DNA of 64,000 bases from contig NZ_CP108938.1 of NCBI RefSeq assembly GCF_036347135.1, forward strand, positions 4,464,001 to 4,528,000, given 5' to 3'. A program made the translations under genes and the position numbers. This stretch comes from Streptomyces sp. NBC_00775. Lineage in GTDB: Bacteria; Actinomycetota; Actinomycetes; Streptomycetales; Streptomycetaceae. Shown here piece after piece: positions 53,005-61,469 of the stretch. The notes under the pieces were generated by a model. That model had not been told where the DNA came from. It searched no databases and worked only from the letters and a program-made list of their open reading frames with translations. How positions within the stretch are numbered: the first letter of the stretch is position 1; every line of letters begins with the position of its first letter.

Positions 53005-54317
53005 GCCGTGGCCTCCGCCGCTGCCCGTGCCGCCGCCGGAAGGGCGTCGGCGATCCGCTGAACCGCCTGCTCGTCGTGTGCCGTCGACACGAACCACGAC
53101 TCGAACGAGGACGGCGGCAGATACACGCCCTGCGCCAGCATCGAGTGGAAGAACGCGGTGTACCGGAAGGACTCCTGCCCCTTCGCGTCCTCGTAGTCGC
53201 GCACCTGACGCCCGGTGAAGAAGACCGAGAACATGTTGGAGGCGTTCTGCAACCGGTGCGCCACGCCCTCCTTGGTGAGCGCCTCGGTCACCAGCGTCCG
53301 GATCCGCTCCGACACCGCGTCGACCTTCGCGTACGCGGCGTCGTCGAGCAGCCGCAGCTGGGCGAGCCCGGCGGCGGTGGCGACGGGGTTACCCGACAGC
53401 GTGCCCGCCTGGTACACCGGCCCCGCCGGAGCCAGATGGGCCATGACGTCCTTGCGGCCACCGAAGGCGGCGGCGGGGAAGCCACCGCCCATGACCTTGC
53501 CGAAGGTCATGAGATCCGGACGTACACCGTCAATGCCGTACCAACCGGCCTTGCTGGTACGGAAGCCCGTCATGACCTCGTCGGAGATGAAGAGGGCGCC
53601 GTTCTTGGCGCAGGCGTCCTTGAGCCCCTGGTTGAACCCGGGCGCCGGAGGCACCACACCCATGTTGCCGGGCGAGGCCTCGGTGATCACACAGGCGATC
53701 TCACCGGGGTGCGCGTGGAAGGCGGCGTGCACGGCTTCGAGATCGTTGTAGGGAAGGACGATGGTGTCGCCGGCCTGGGCTCCGGTGACGCCGGGGGTGT
53801 CGGGAAGGGCGAACGTGGCCAGGCCGCTGCCCGCCGCGGCGAGCAGCGAGTCCACATGCCCGTGGTAGCAGCCGGCGAACTTGATCACCTTCGCCCGCTG
53901 GGTGAAGCCGCGGGCGAGCCGGATCGCGGACATGGTCGCCTCGGTGCCGCTGGAGACCAGCCGGACCTGCTCGACGGGCTCGACGCGCGCGACGATCTCC
54001 TCGGCGAGGGCGACCTCACCCTCACCGGGCGTACCGAAGGACGTACCGCGCGAGACGGCCTCCTGGACGGCGGCGATGACCTCGGGGTGGGAGTGCCCAA
54101 GGATCATGGGCCCCCAGGAACAGACGAGGTCCACGTACTCACGGCCGTCAGCGTCGGTCAGGTACGGACCGGTACCGGACACCATGAACCGGGGCGTACC
54201 GCCCACGGCGCGGAAGGCGCGCACGGGAGAGTTCACGCCGCCGGGTGTGACGGCCGCCGCACGGTCGAACAGCGACTGCGAGGCTGGGGCTTCGTAGGGA
54301 TAAGGCAGTTCTGTCAT
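53001..54317 (-). CDS. hemL: Glutamate-1-semialdehyde 2,1-aminomutase
   Basis: 438 aa, class III aminotransferase. PLP lysine in [54 protein letters not shown]. It makes 5-aminolevulinate from glutamate-1-semialdehyde in haem synthesis. ATG 54317, matching the typical N-terminus [20 protein letters not shown]. It sits beside cytochrome c biogenesis genes, giving a haem-oriented region. Confidence 0.95.
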   Translation of the reverse strand: MTELPYPYEAPASQSLFDRAAAVTPGGVNSPVRAFRAVGGTPRFMVSGTGPYLTDADGREYVDLVCSWGPMILGHSHPEVIAAVQEAVSRGTSFGTPGEGEVALAEEIVARVEPVEQVRLVSSGTEATMSAIRLARGFTQRAKVIKFAGCYHGHVDSLLAAAGSGLATFALPDTPGVTGAQAGDTIVLPYNDLEAVHAAFHAHPGEIACVITEASPGNMGVVPPAPGFNQGLKDACAKNGALFISDEVMTGFRTSKAGWYGIDGVRPDLMTFGKVMGGGFPAAAFGGRKDVMAHLAPAGPVYQAGTLSGNPVATAAGLAQLRLLDDAAYAKVDAVSERIRTLVTEALTKEGVAHRLQNASNMFSVFFTGRQVRDYEDAKGQESFRYTAFFHSMLAQGVYLPPSSFESWFVSTAHDEQAVQRIADALPAAARAAAEATA

Positions 54318-54748
54318 GACCTGCGACGTCTCCGACTCCGGGGGGCTAGTGACCTCCTCAGGGTAGGCCAGCGGCTCCGGGCGACCGTGAGCGGAAGAGT
54401 GCGGCACCATGACCGGAAGCATCCGCCGCCGTGACCGGAAGAGCACGGGACCGTGAACGGACGATCCCGGCGCCACGTACGGCTCCTCATACGGAAGATC
54501 CCGGCCATCGCGGGGGCCGGTGGACCGATGCCCGGTACGACAACCGGGCGCGGTTCCCCGGCCATCTGCGAAACTGGGACCGCGTACGGACAGCTCACAT
54601 GAATCATGGGTGTTCAGAGGCCGCGAAGATCCTGCGGACAGGTGTTTCAGCGCACGTTTCGGCGTGCGGCCGTGGGGGAGGTCACTGTCACGATGATCGG
54701 GTTGCGTGGCGGGGGTCGCGCGCCTTAGAAAAGCAGTCGGGTGGAGAT
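54318..54748. other. Divergent intergenic region, hemL / hypothetical
   Basis: 431 bp. No supportable gene. Divergent promoters for hemL and the 54749 gene must be here; the sequence is a little less GC-rich around 54600-54640. I see no clear operators. Confidence 0.6.
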
Positions 54749-55384
54749 ATGCATCGCGGTGGCGGACTGGGCGAGGGGACCGATGACCTCGGTCCTCGGC
54801 GTGCCCGGCGGGGAAAGCACCGGCGCGAGGCGGAGGAAGCGGCCGAGACCCGGGCCGGACAGACACAAGGATCGCAGGGTGGCGACTCCGAGCGGCTCGA
54901 CCGCACGGTCGACCGGCTGCGGGCTGGGAGCGGGAATGGTGGCCGGGTGGGGGTGACGTACAAATACTTCGGCGCGCCGGACGGAGCGACGGCGGCCCGC
55001 GTCCCGATCTCCATGCGCCCCGAGGAACTCGGCGGCGACGAGCTCGGCATGAACGGCATGTTCACCAAGATCAAGCCGGAGACGATGGCCGCGATGGTCC
55101 TCACCGGCATAGAAGGCGTCCCCCTCCACAAGGTGCCCCCGCTCGAACTGGTCGTCCTCCACCCCGACTACGCCGTGGTCAAGCTCCCCATGACCGTCGT
55201 GGACCCCCTGCGCGGCATCGGCGAGGAGGCCGTCGGCGCGGCCGCCTTCATCTGGTCCACCGTGCCGGACCGGGGCGGGCCCCGGGACGCCTTCAACGTC
55301 TACCAGCTCCTCCACGAGTGGCAGGATTTCAGCCATCGTCTGCATGAGGCGGGGCATCAGCCGTACTGCCTGGTCTGGCCCTGA
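54749..55384 (+). CDS. Conserved hypothetical protein
   Basis: 211 aa. The C-terminal 140 residues ([80 protein letters not shown]) are clearly coding and conserved-looking. The N-terminal 70 residues are charged ([20 protein letters not shown]). ATG 54749 has GGTGGAG; a GTG at 54953 would give only the C-terminal domain. Function not recognised. Confidence 0.68.
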   Translation: MHRGGGLGEGTDDLGPRRARRGKHRREAEEAAETRAGQTQGSQGGDSERLDRTVDRLRAGSGNGGRVGVTYKYFGAPDGATAARVPISMRPEELGGDELGMNGMFTKIKPETMAAMVLTGIEGVPLHKVPPLELVVLHPDYAVVKLPMTVVDPLRGIGEEAVGAAAFIWSTVPDRGGPRDAFNVYQLLHEWQDFSHRLHEAGHQPYCLVWP

Positions 55385-55417
55385 TCCCGACACGAGTCCA
55401 GGACGGAGCCGGGCATC

Positions 55418-56281
55418 ATGACCTCTCCCCGTTTTGACGGCAGCGACGGCAGCGACAACAGCGGCGGCAGTGACGCCCAGCCATGGGCGATCGACACGAG
55501 CAAGCCCCACCCGGCCCGGATGTACGACTACTTCCTCGGCGGGAAGGACAACTACGAGGCCGACCGGGCAGCCGCCGAGCAGTTCATCAAGGTGGCACCG
55601 GAGGTTCGGGACGGCGTCCGCGCCAACCGCCGCTTCATGCACCGCGCCGTCCGGCACGTCGTCGCGGAGGGCGGTGTCCGGCAGATCCTCGACGTGGGCA
55701 CGGGCCTGCCCACCGAGCCCAACGTGCACCAGATCGCGCACGCCATCGCTCCCGGGACCCGCGTCGTCTACGTCGACAACGACCCGATCGTCAGCGCCCA
55801 CGCGACGGCCCTCATGGACGGCACCGGCAGCACCACCGCCGCCCTCACCTCCGTCGTCCTGGCCGACCTGCGCGATCCCCGCGCCCTCCTCGACCACCCC
55901 GAGGTGCGCAAGGCCATCGACTTCGGCCGGCCGGTGGCGCTGCTGCTGGTGGCCGTCGTGCACTTCCTCTCCGACGCGGAGGACCCGGACGGCATCGTGG
56001 CCACCCTCCGCGACGCGCTGCCCACCGGCTCCTACCTCGTCCTGTCGCACGCGACGGGCGACATCCACGAGGACCGGCGCGAGGACGCGGCGTCCGTCTA
56101 CAACAAGGCCACCGCCACCCTGAACCTCCGCCCCCACGACCGGGTCCAGGGCTTCTTCGGCGACTTCACCCTCGTCGCCCCGGGCCTGGTCCAGGTCCCG
56201 GACTGGCGCCCCGACGAGCCCCCGGGGCGAGACGCCCCGCCGATCGGCATCTACGGCGGAGTGGCCCGCAAGAACGGCTGA
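55418..56281 (+). CDS. PF04672 SAM-dependent methyltransferase
   Basis: 287 aa. Streptomyces family Methyltransf_19 (formerly DUF574): HPARMYDYFLGGKDNYEADR, QILDVGTGLPTEPNVHQIA, VVYVDNDPIVSAHATALM, FSDLTLVAPGLVQVP-type ending (FFGDFTLVAPGLVQVPDW). Natural substrate is not known. ATG 55418. The following 30 nt are a tandem GACCGACCG-type simple sequence. Confidence 0.92.
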   Translation: MTSPRFDGSDGSDNSGGSDAQPWAIDTSKPHPARMYDYFLGGKDNYEADRAAAEQFIKVAPEVRDGVRANRRFMHRAVRHVVAEGGVRQILDVGTGLPTEPNVHQIAHAIAPGTRVVYVDNDPIVSAHATALMDGTGSTTAALTSVVLADLRDPRALLDHPEVRKAIDFGRPVALLLVAVVHFLSDAEDPDGIVATLRDALPTGSYLVLSHATGDIHEDRREDAASVYNKATATLNLRPHDRVQGFFGDFTLVAPGLVQVPDWRPDEPPGRDAPPIGIYGGVARKNG

Positions 56282-56336
56282 CCGACCGACCGGCTGACCG
56301 GCTGACCGACCGACAGGCCCGTCGGCCCGATCCCGC

Positions 56337-56627
56337 TCAACGCTCGCTCTCGTCGCCGTAGAAGCGGCCCTCCTCGCACAGGGCGTCGAGGGCCGCGTTC
56401 TCCTCCTCGCTCAGCTGCGCGTCCAGCGCGACGTCGATGAAGCGTCGGGCGCGGGACAGTCGCCGGGCGACATCCCAGTCGAGGACGAAGGTGCCGACGG
56501 TGTGCTCGTCGGCGGTTCCGGACGCCATGCGGGATCCGAGCCGGTCGAGGGAGACGACGAACTCGTTCAGGTCCTGGAGGACCGTGACGACCTCGTCGAG
56601 GGGGATGCGGATCTCACGGGAGGTCAC
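56337..56627 (-). CDS. Small hypothetical protein coupled to corA
   Basis: 96 aa, mostly alpha-helical and acidic (IPLDEVVTVLQDLNEFVVSL, FVLDWDVARRLSRARRFIDV). No family recognised. GTG 56627 overlaps the corA stop (GTGA), so it is translationally coupled to the transporter. Confidence 0.75.
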   Translation of the reverse strand: MTSREIRIPLDEVVTVLQDLNEFVVSLDRLGSRMASGTADEHTVGTFVLDWDVARRLSRARRFIDVALDAQLSEEENAALDALCEEGRFYGDESER

Positions 56628-57733
56628 AGCCAGCCGTTCCTCTTGAACCCTCGGTGGATGACGAAAGAGGCCGTCGCGATGACCGCGAGGGCGAGCGGGT
56701 AGCCGTAGCGCCAGTGGAGTTCGGGCATGTGGTCGAAGTTCATGCCGTAGAGGCCACAGACCATGGTCGGTACGGCGATGATCGCGGCCCACGCGGTGAT
56801 CTTCCGCATGTCCTCGTTCTGGGCGACGGTCACCTGGGCGAGGTGCGCCTGGAGGATGGAGTCGAGCAGGGCGTCGAAGGCGCCCAGCTGCTCGGTGACG
56901 CGGGCCAGGTTGCCGGCGACGTCGCGGAAGTACGCCTGTATCTCGGGGGCGATCGCGCGCGTCGGCTCGGTGGCCAGCAGCTGGAGGGGGCGGGCCAGGG
57001 GTGCCACCGCCCGCTTGAGTTCCAGGAGTTCGCGCTTGAGCTGGTAGATGCGGCCGGCGTCCGCGCTGCGGGGGCTGCGGGGTGAGAAGACGTCCTCCTC
57101 CACCTGCTCCAGGTCGTTCTGGACGGCGTCGGTGACGGTCAGGTAGTCGTCGACGACATGGTCGGCGATGGCGTGCAGTACCGCGGCCGGGCCCTTGGCC
57201 AGCTGGCTCGGATCGGCTTCGAGGCCCTCCCGCAGCGGGCCGAGCGAACCGTGCCGTCCGTGCCGTACGGTCACCACGAAGTCGGGGCCCGTGAAGACCA
57301 TGATCTCGCCGGTGTCGACGACCTCGCTGGTCTCGGTGAGTTCGGCGTGTTCGACGTAGGTCACCGACTTGAAGACGGCGAACAGGACGTCGCCGTACTG
57401 CTCGACCTTCGGCCGCTGGTGGGCGTGGACGGCGTCCTCGACGGCGATCGGGTGCAGCCCGAACAGCTCGGCGACCCGCGCGAACTCCGTCTCGGTGGGT
57501 TCGTGCAGCCCCAGCCAGACGAAGCCGTGACCGCCGCGACCGCCGCGTCCGCGAACCCGGGCGACGGACTCCTCGACGCTGGGCTCGGCCTCCTGGCGCT
57601 TGCCGTCGCGGTAGATGACGCAGTTGACCACCGTGGAGCCGAGCGGGGAGCGGGCCGGGTGGCTGAGGTCCACCCGGCGTCCCCGCCCCCGTGCCAGACG
57701 GGCGACTTTGCGCAGGTTGTCGACCATCGACAT
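56624..57733 (-). CDS. corA: CorA-family Mg2+ transporter
   Basis: 369 aa. The last two TM with the GMN selectivity motif: AAIIAVPTMVCGLYGMNFDH, then ALAVIATASFVIHRGFKR. Large N-terminal cytoplasmic domain with long helices (DLEQVEEDVFSPRSPRSADA, IYQLKRELLELKRAVAP). It imports Mg2+ or Co2+. ATG 57733. Confidence 0.93.
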   Translation of the reverse strand: MSMVDNLRKVARLARGRGRRVDLSHPARSPLGSTVVNCVIYRDGKRQEAEPSVEESVARVRGRGGRGGHGFVWLGLHEPTETEFARVAELFGLHPIAVEDAVHAHQRPKVEQYGDVLFAVFKSVTYVEHAELTETSEVVDTGEIMVFTGPDFVVTVRHGRHGSLGPLREGLEADPSQLAKGPAAVLHAIADHVVDDYLTVTDAVQNDLEQVEEDVFSPRSPRSADAGRIYQLKRELLELKRAVAPLARPLQLLATEPTRAIAPEIQAYFRDVAGNLARVTEQLGAFDALLDSILQAHLAQVTVAQNEDMRKITAWAAIIAVPTMVCGLYGMNFDHMPELHWRYGYPLALAVIATASFVIHRGFKRNGWL

Positions 57734-57937
57734 GCGGTACTCCTTGAGCGGGGTGCGGCCAGCCAGTGTGCCAGGAAGGGGTAAGGGCGACGTCAGCGCC
57801 CGTGTCCCCGGCGTCAGAGGAGCGTCATGAACCGGCTCCGCACCGTCAGACGAACGTCAGCACCACGGTCCGCCGCCCCCTCGGCCGCTTCCATGGGAGG
57901 CGGACATCGTCACGGGCGTACGACCAGGGGGCACGCG

Positions 57938-58486
57938 ATGGGCGAGGGTGAGCGGCGGCGCGTCGTTGCCGGGGTGAGCGGTTCGCTGGAGAGCCTCGCG
58001 GCGCTGCACCGGGGCGCGCATGAGGCCCGGCGCGGCGGTGCCGAGCTGCTGGCCGTGCTCGCCTGGCAGCCGCCCGGCGGTGAGCTCGCCCACCGGCGCG
58101 CGATGTACGCGTCCCCGGTCGTCGACTTCCGGCGCGCGGCCGGCGAGCGGCTGCGCACCGCGCTGCGTGCGGCGTTCGGCGACTCGGGGCCCGGGGTTCC
58201 CTTCCAGGGCCTGGTCGTCCGGGGTTCGCCCGGGCGGGCGCTGGTGGTGACCGCCGACCAGGCCGACGACCTCCTGGTGGTCGGCGCGGGGTGCCGCGGC
58301 CGGATGCGCCGCGCCCTGTTCCCCTCCGTCGCCCGGTACTGCGTCGCGCACGCCGGCTGCCCCGTCCTGGCCGTTCCGCCCTCGCCCCTGCGGAGCGAAC
58401 TCGCCACCGTGCACCGCCGCATCGGCCTGCGACTGCCGCTCGACGCCCGGGAACTGACGGACGGCAGTCCGCGACCCACGTCCTGA
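57938..58486 (+). CDS. Universal stress protein, single domain
   Basis: 182 aa. UspA fold: VVAGVSGSLESLAALHRGAH, ADDLLVVGAGCRGRMRRALF, and the ATP-site-like G-x2-G-x9-G(S/T) pattern in part. The end ARYCVAHAGCPVLAVPPSPL is typical. Probable ATP-binding stress protein. ATG 57938 has AGGGGG about 6 nt upstream. Confidence 0.85.
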   Translation: MGEGERRRVVAGVSGSLESLAALHRGAHEARRGGAELLAVLAWQPPGGELAHRRAMYASPVVDFRRAAGERLRTALRAAFGDSGPGVPFQGLVVRGSPGRALVVTADQADDLLVVGAGCRGRMRRALFPSVARYCVAHAGCPVLAVPPSPLRSELATVHRRIGLRLPLDARELTDGSPRPTS

Positions 58487-58868
58487 CCGCCTCCGGCGCT
58501 CCCGTCCGCGTCGCGAGTTCGGGAAGGTTCGGAAGGGTTCGAGAAGGGGGGGCGACTCCCCTTACTCCAGGCGGACCTGACGCACCCTCGTGCGGGCAGT
58601 CGTGTCGCGACCGATCGGGTTGTGCCCACGGCGTGGCGCAGACCCGGGACGCGACTGCTGAGCTAAGGCGAAACACCAGGTCAGAAGGGATCTGACGGCC
58701 CCCGGGCGAGCGAAGGGAGGCCGAGTGAGTGTGACTTCAGTGGTCCGCCAGGTGCGCGGCTCGAGTGGTGCGCGGGGCGGGACGGCCTGACGGTGGATCA
58801 CGTCGGGGTCGGGTTCTCTTGAGCTGATGCGGTATCAGCTGCCCGGCTACGACGGAAGGACTCCGACG
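58487..58868. other. Intergenic region before the repeat protein
   Basis: 382 bp with no clear gene. It contains a short hairpin GTCAGA-AGGGA-TCTGAC (58680-58696) and CCCGGG pairs about 58650 and 58700. It could be a structured leader of the repeat-protein gene, but I could not match it to a known riboswitch. Confidence 0.5.
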
Positions 58869-59801
58869 ATGCGATCTGCCCGCATGCTCCTCGCCACCGC
58901 GACGGCTACGGCCGCCCTCGCCATCGCCGCTCCCGGCGCCCACGCCGTGACGGCCGGCGACTGGGGTGGCGACGATGACTCTTCCTACAGCAAGGAGCAC
59001 GACAAGGACAGCGGCCACGACAAGGACAGCGACCACGGCAAGCCGAACGGCGGTATGCACACCGGTGGCGGCGCGCTGACCGCCATCAAGGGCGACGACT
59101 GGACCAAGGGGGACGACGAGAAGAAGGACGACTCGGACTCCGACCACGGCAAGGGCAAGGGCGACGACGACTCCGAGCACGGCAAGGGCAAGGGCGACGA
59201 CGACTCCGAGCACGGCAAGGGCAAGGGCGACGACGACTCCGGCCACGGCAAGCCCAGCGGCGGCATGCACACCGGTGGCGGCGCGCTCGCGTTCGTGAAC
59301 GGCGACGACTGGACCAAGGGCGACGACGAGAAGAAGGACGACTCGGACTCCGGCCACGGCAAGGGCGACGACAACTCCGACCACGGCAAGGGCAAGGGCG
59401 ACGACGACTCCGAGCACGGCAAGGGCAAGGACGACTCGGACTCCGACCACGGCAAGCCCAGCGGTGGCATGCACACCGGTGGCGGCGCGCTGACCGCCAT
59501 CAAGGGCGACGACTGGTCCAAGGACGACGGCGGTGACAAGAAGTTCGACCCGGAGACCTACAAGGACAAGGGCTCCTCGGACTCCGACCACGGCAAGGGC
59601 AAGGACGACTCGGACTCCGGCTACAGCAAGGGCAAGGACGACTCGGACTCCGACTACGGCAAGCCCAGCGGCGGCATGCACACGGGTGGCGGCGGGCTCG
59701 CCTCGCCGGGTCTCACGGCCGGTGGGCTGGCGGTCCTGGCGCTCGGTGCGGCCGGTGCGTACGCGGTGCGCCGCAGGAACGCGGAGGGCGGTGTGTCCTG
59801 A
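58869..59801 (+). CDS. Secreted, anchored repeat protein with MHTGGG motifs
   Basis: 310 aa. Sec signal peptide cut after AHA (about residue 26). Body of Asp/Lys/Gly/His-rich repeats: units of GKGKGDDDSEH, and KPSGGMHTGGGALTAIKGDD repeated. MHTGGG occurs four times (codons at 59055, 59265, 59469 and 59676). The last is followed by a hydrophobic segment (LTAGGLAVLALGAAGAYAV) and RRR, exactly the order of a sortase sorting signal. ATG 58869 has AAGGA 8 nt upstream. It lies next to a sortase and is its likely substrate. Confidence 0.85.
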   Translation: MRSARMLLATATATAALAIAAPGAHAVTAGDWGGDDDSSYSKEHDKDSGHDKDSDHGKPNGGMHTGGGALTAIKGDDWTKGDDEKKDDSDSDHGKGKGDDDSEHGKGKGDDDSEHGKGKGDDDSGHGKPSGGMHTGGGALAFVNGDDWTKGDDEKKDDSDSGHGKGDDNSDHGKGKGDDDSEHGKGKDDSDSDHGKPSGGMHTGGGALTAIKGDDWSKDDGGDKKFDPETYKDKGSSDSDHGKGKDDSDSGYSKGKDDSDSDYGKPSGGMHTGGGGLASPGLTAGGLAVLALGAAGAYAVRRRNAEGGVS

Positions 59802-59824
59802 CCCATGCCTGACGACATAGCAGC

Positions 59825-59859
59825 CCGGGCCGCCGCCCGCGCCCCGCGCGGCGGCCCGG
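59825..59859 (+). terminator. Hairpin terminator after the repeat protein gene
   Basis: 12-bp stem CCGGGCCGCCGC (59825-59836) and GCGGCGGCCCGG (59848-59859) with an 11-nt loop. A 15-bp direct repeat (CTCGTCCTGCTTGTT, twice) follows just downstream. Confidence 0.78.
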
Positions 59860-59985
59860 CTCGCTCTCGTCCTGCTTGTTCTCGTCCTGCTTGTTCTCTC
59901 CCCGCTGTGTTGTCTTCCTGATTACCGCTGTGTCTGTTTCCCGCTGTGCCCGCTCTGCTGCCCCGTCCTAGTGAGGTGGTGCCCG

Positions 59986-60666
59986 ATGGCAGCCCGGTTG
60001 CCCTCCCCCGCAGAAACCAAGTCCGTGCCCCCGGGGCAGGGCTCTAGCCCCGGCGTGCCGTTGATGGTGTGGTGCGCCGGAATCGTGGTCCTGGCGCTGA
60101 GTCTGTTCGGTGGCCAGGACGAGACGTCCGACGCCTCCGCCAAGCCCCATACCGTGGCGGCGCCCGCGCCGTCGTCGTCGGCCGCGCGAGCCGTCGGGAA
60201 GAGGGGAATGCCTCTGCCGCGGTCCAAGCCGACGCGGCTGCTCATCCCGAAGATCTCGGTGGACGCCCCGTTCACCGACCTCGCCATCGACTCGTCGGGC
60301 AAGCTCCAGCCGCCGCCCGCCGCCGACACGAACCTGGTCGGCTGGTACGCCAAGGGCGTGTCCCCGGGCGAGGCGGGCACCTCGATCATCGCCGGGCACG
60401 TCGACACGACGACGTCCCCCGCCGTGTTCGCCGAGCTCAGTGACCTGGACAAGGGCGACAAGTTCACCGTCAAGAGGGCCGACGGGCGCAAGGCCTCGTT
60501 CGTGGTCGACAGTGCCGAGACGTTCGAGAAGGACGACTTCCCCGACAAGCGGGTGTATGCCGACACCTCCGACGCCGAGGTCCGGCTGATCACCTGCGCC
60601 GGTGAGTACGACCATGCCGCGAAGGACTACACCGAGAACCTGGTCGTCTTCGCCCACCTCATCTGA
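59986..60666 (+). CDS. Class E/F-like sortase
   Basis: 226 aa. N-terminal signal anchor (VPLMVWCAGIVVLALSLFGG) then a sortase beta-barrel: RLLIPKISVDAPF, TSIIAGHVDTTTSPAVF with His138, and VRLITCAG with Cys204. Between Cys204 and the C-terminus (22 residues, ending ENLVVFAHLI) there is no Arg; the catalytic Arg expected there is replaced. ATG 59986 has GAGG about 9 nt upstream. It probably attaches the repeat protein, or forms links between its motifs. Confidence 0.85.
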   Translation: MAARLPSPAETKSVPPGQGSSPGVPLMVWCAGIVVLALSLFGGQDETSDASAKPHTVAAPAPSSSAARAVGKRGMPLPRSKPTRLLIPKISVDAPFTDLAIDSSGKLQPPPAADTNLVGWYAKGVSPGEAGTSIIAGHVDTTTSPAVFAELSDLDKGDKFTVKRADGRKASFVVDSAETFEKDDFPDKRVYADTSDAEVRLITCAGEYDHAAKDYTENLVVFAHLI

Positions 60667-60674
60667 ACCACGGA

Positions 60675-61469
60675 TCAGCGGGCGCCCGGGATGCCGTGGT
60701 CGCGCAGCGGGCCGATCCCCCAGCCGTGGGTCTCGCAGGTGTCGAGGATGCGGGGCAGGGCGGCGAGGGTGGTCCGCCAGGAGCCGGGGGCGGAGGTGCA
60801 GTCGGAGTCGTGGAGCAGGATGGTGCCGCCGCCGGACAGGTCGCGGGTGACGGTGCGGTGGACCGACTCCGGTGTGGCCCGTCCGCGCCAGTCCTCGCCC
60901 CAGGCGGTCCACAGCACGGGGGCCAGGCCGAGGCGGCGGCAGGCGAGATGGGCGGCGGTGTTCATCACCCCGTACGGGGGCCGGAACAGCGTGGGCGGTC
61001 GGCCGGTGACGTCGGCGACGGCGTCGTGGGCGCGGGCGATGTCGTCGTAGGTGGCACCGGGGCCGCGCAGCAGCAGGGGCCGGTGGTGCCAGCCGTGGAT
61101 GCCGATCTCGTGGCCCTCGGCGGACAGTTCCCTGGCCAGGCCCGGTGCGCGGTGAAGCATGGAGCCGAGGAGGAAGAAGGTCGCACGGACACCGCGGGCG
61201 TCCAGCAGCCGCAGGAAGTGCGGGGTGGACAGCGGGTCGGGACCGTCGTCGAAGGTGAGGGCGATGTGGTCGGCGCGACCGCGTCCGGCGAGCCGGGGCA
61301 TGGCCCGGTTGCGCAGCGGGCCGAACGTGGAGATCACCGGTGCGGCGTGCACGGCGGCGAGCACGGGCAGGGCCACCGCCCCCGCCCACCGCGCGGCGCG
61401 AGCGAGCCGGTCCGCCCCTCCCATCGCTTCCGCCCCCATCGCTTCCGCCCCCATCTCTCCCGCCCTCAT
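60675..61469 (-). CDS. Polysaccharide deacetylase family protein
   Basis: 264 aa. NodB domain with the catalytic TFDDGPD, HEIGIHGWHHR (HxxxH) and FRPPYG motifs, all intact, and TILLHD near the end. N-terminal membrane segment. It deacetylates a glycan at the cell surface. ATG 61469 overlaps the glycosyltransferase stop (ATGA). Tandem codons of GAEAM in the N-terminus are encoded by a 15-bp repeat. Confidence 0.92.
   Translation of the reverse strand: MRAGEMGAEAMGAEAMGGADRLARAARWAGAVALPVLAAVHAAPVISTFGPLRNRAMPRLAGRGRADHIALTFDDGPDPLSTPHFLRLLDARGVRATFFLLGSMLHRAPGLARELSAEGHEIGIHGWHHRPLLLRGPGATYDDIARAHDAVADVTGRPPTLFRPPYGVMNTAAHLACRRLGLAPVLWTAWGEDWRGRATPESVHRTVTRDLSGGGTILLHDSDCTSAPGSWRTTLAALPRILDTCETHGWGIGPLRDHGIPGAR

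Noticed and set aside
58487..58868. Possible c-di-AMP (ydaO) riboswitch before the repeat protein
   Set aside because: The conserved core (GGGGGACCCA and GCUAAC) expected of ydaO is missing. Only short hairpins are seen.
58869..59801. RiPP precursor with repeated cores
   Set aside because: It has a Sec signal peptide, a TM tail and no RiPP-modifying enzyme nearby. The sortase-substrate model explains more.
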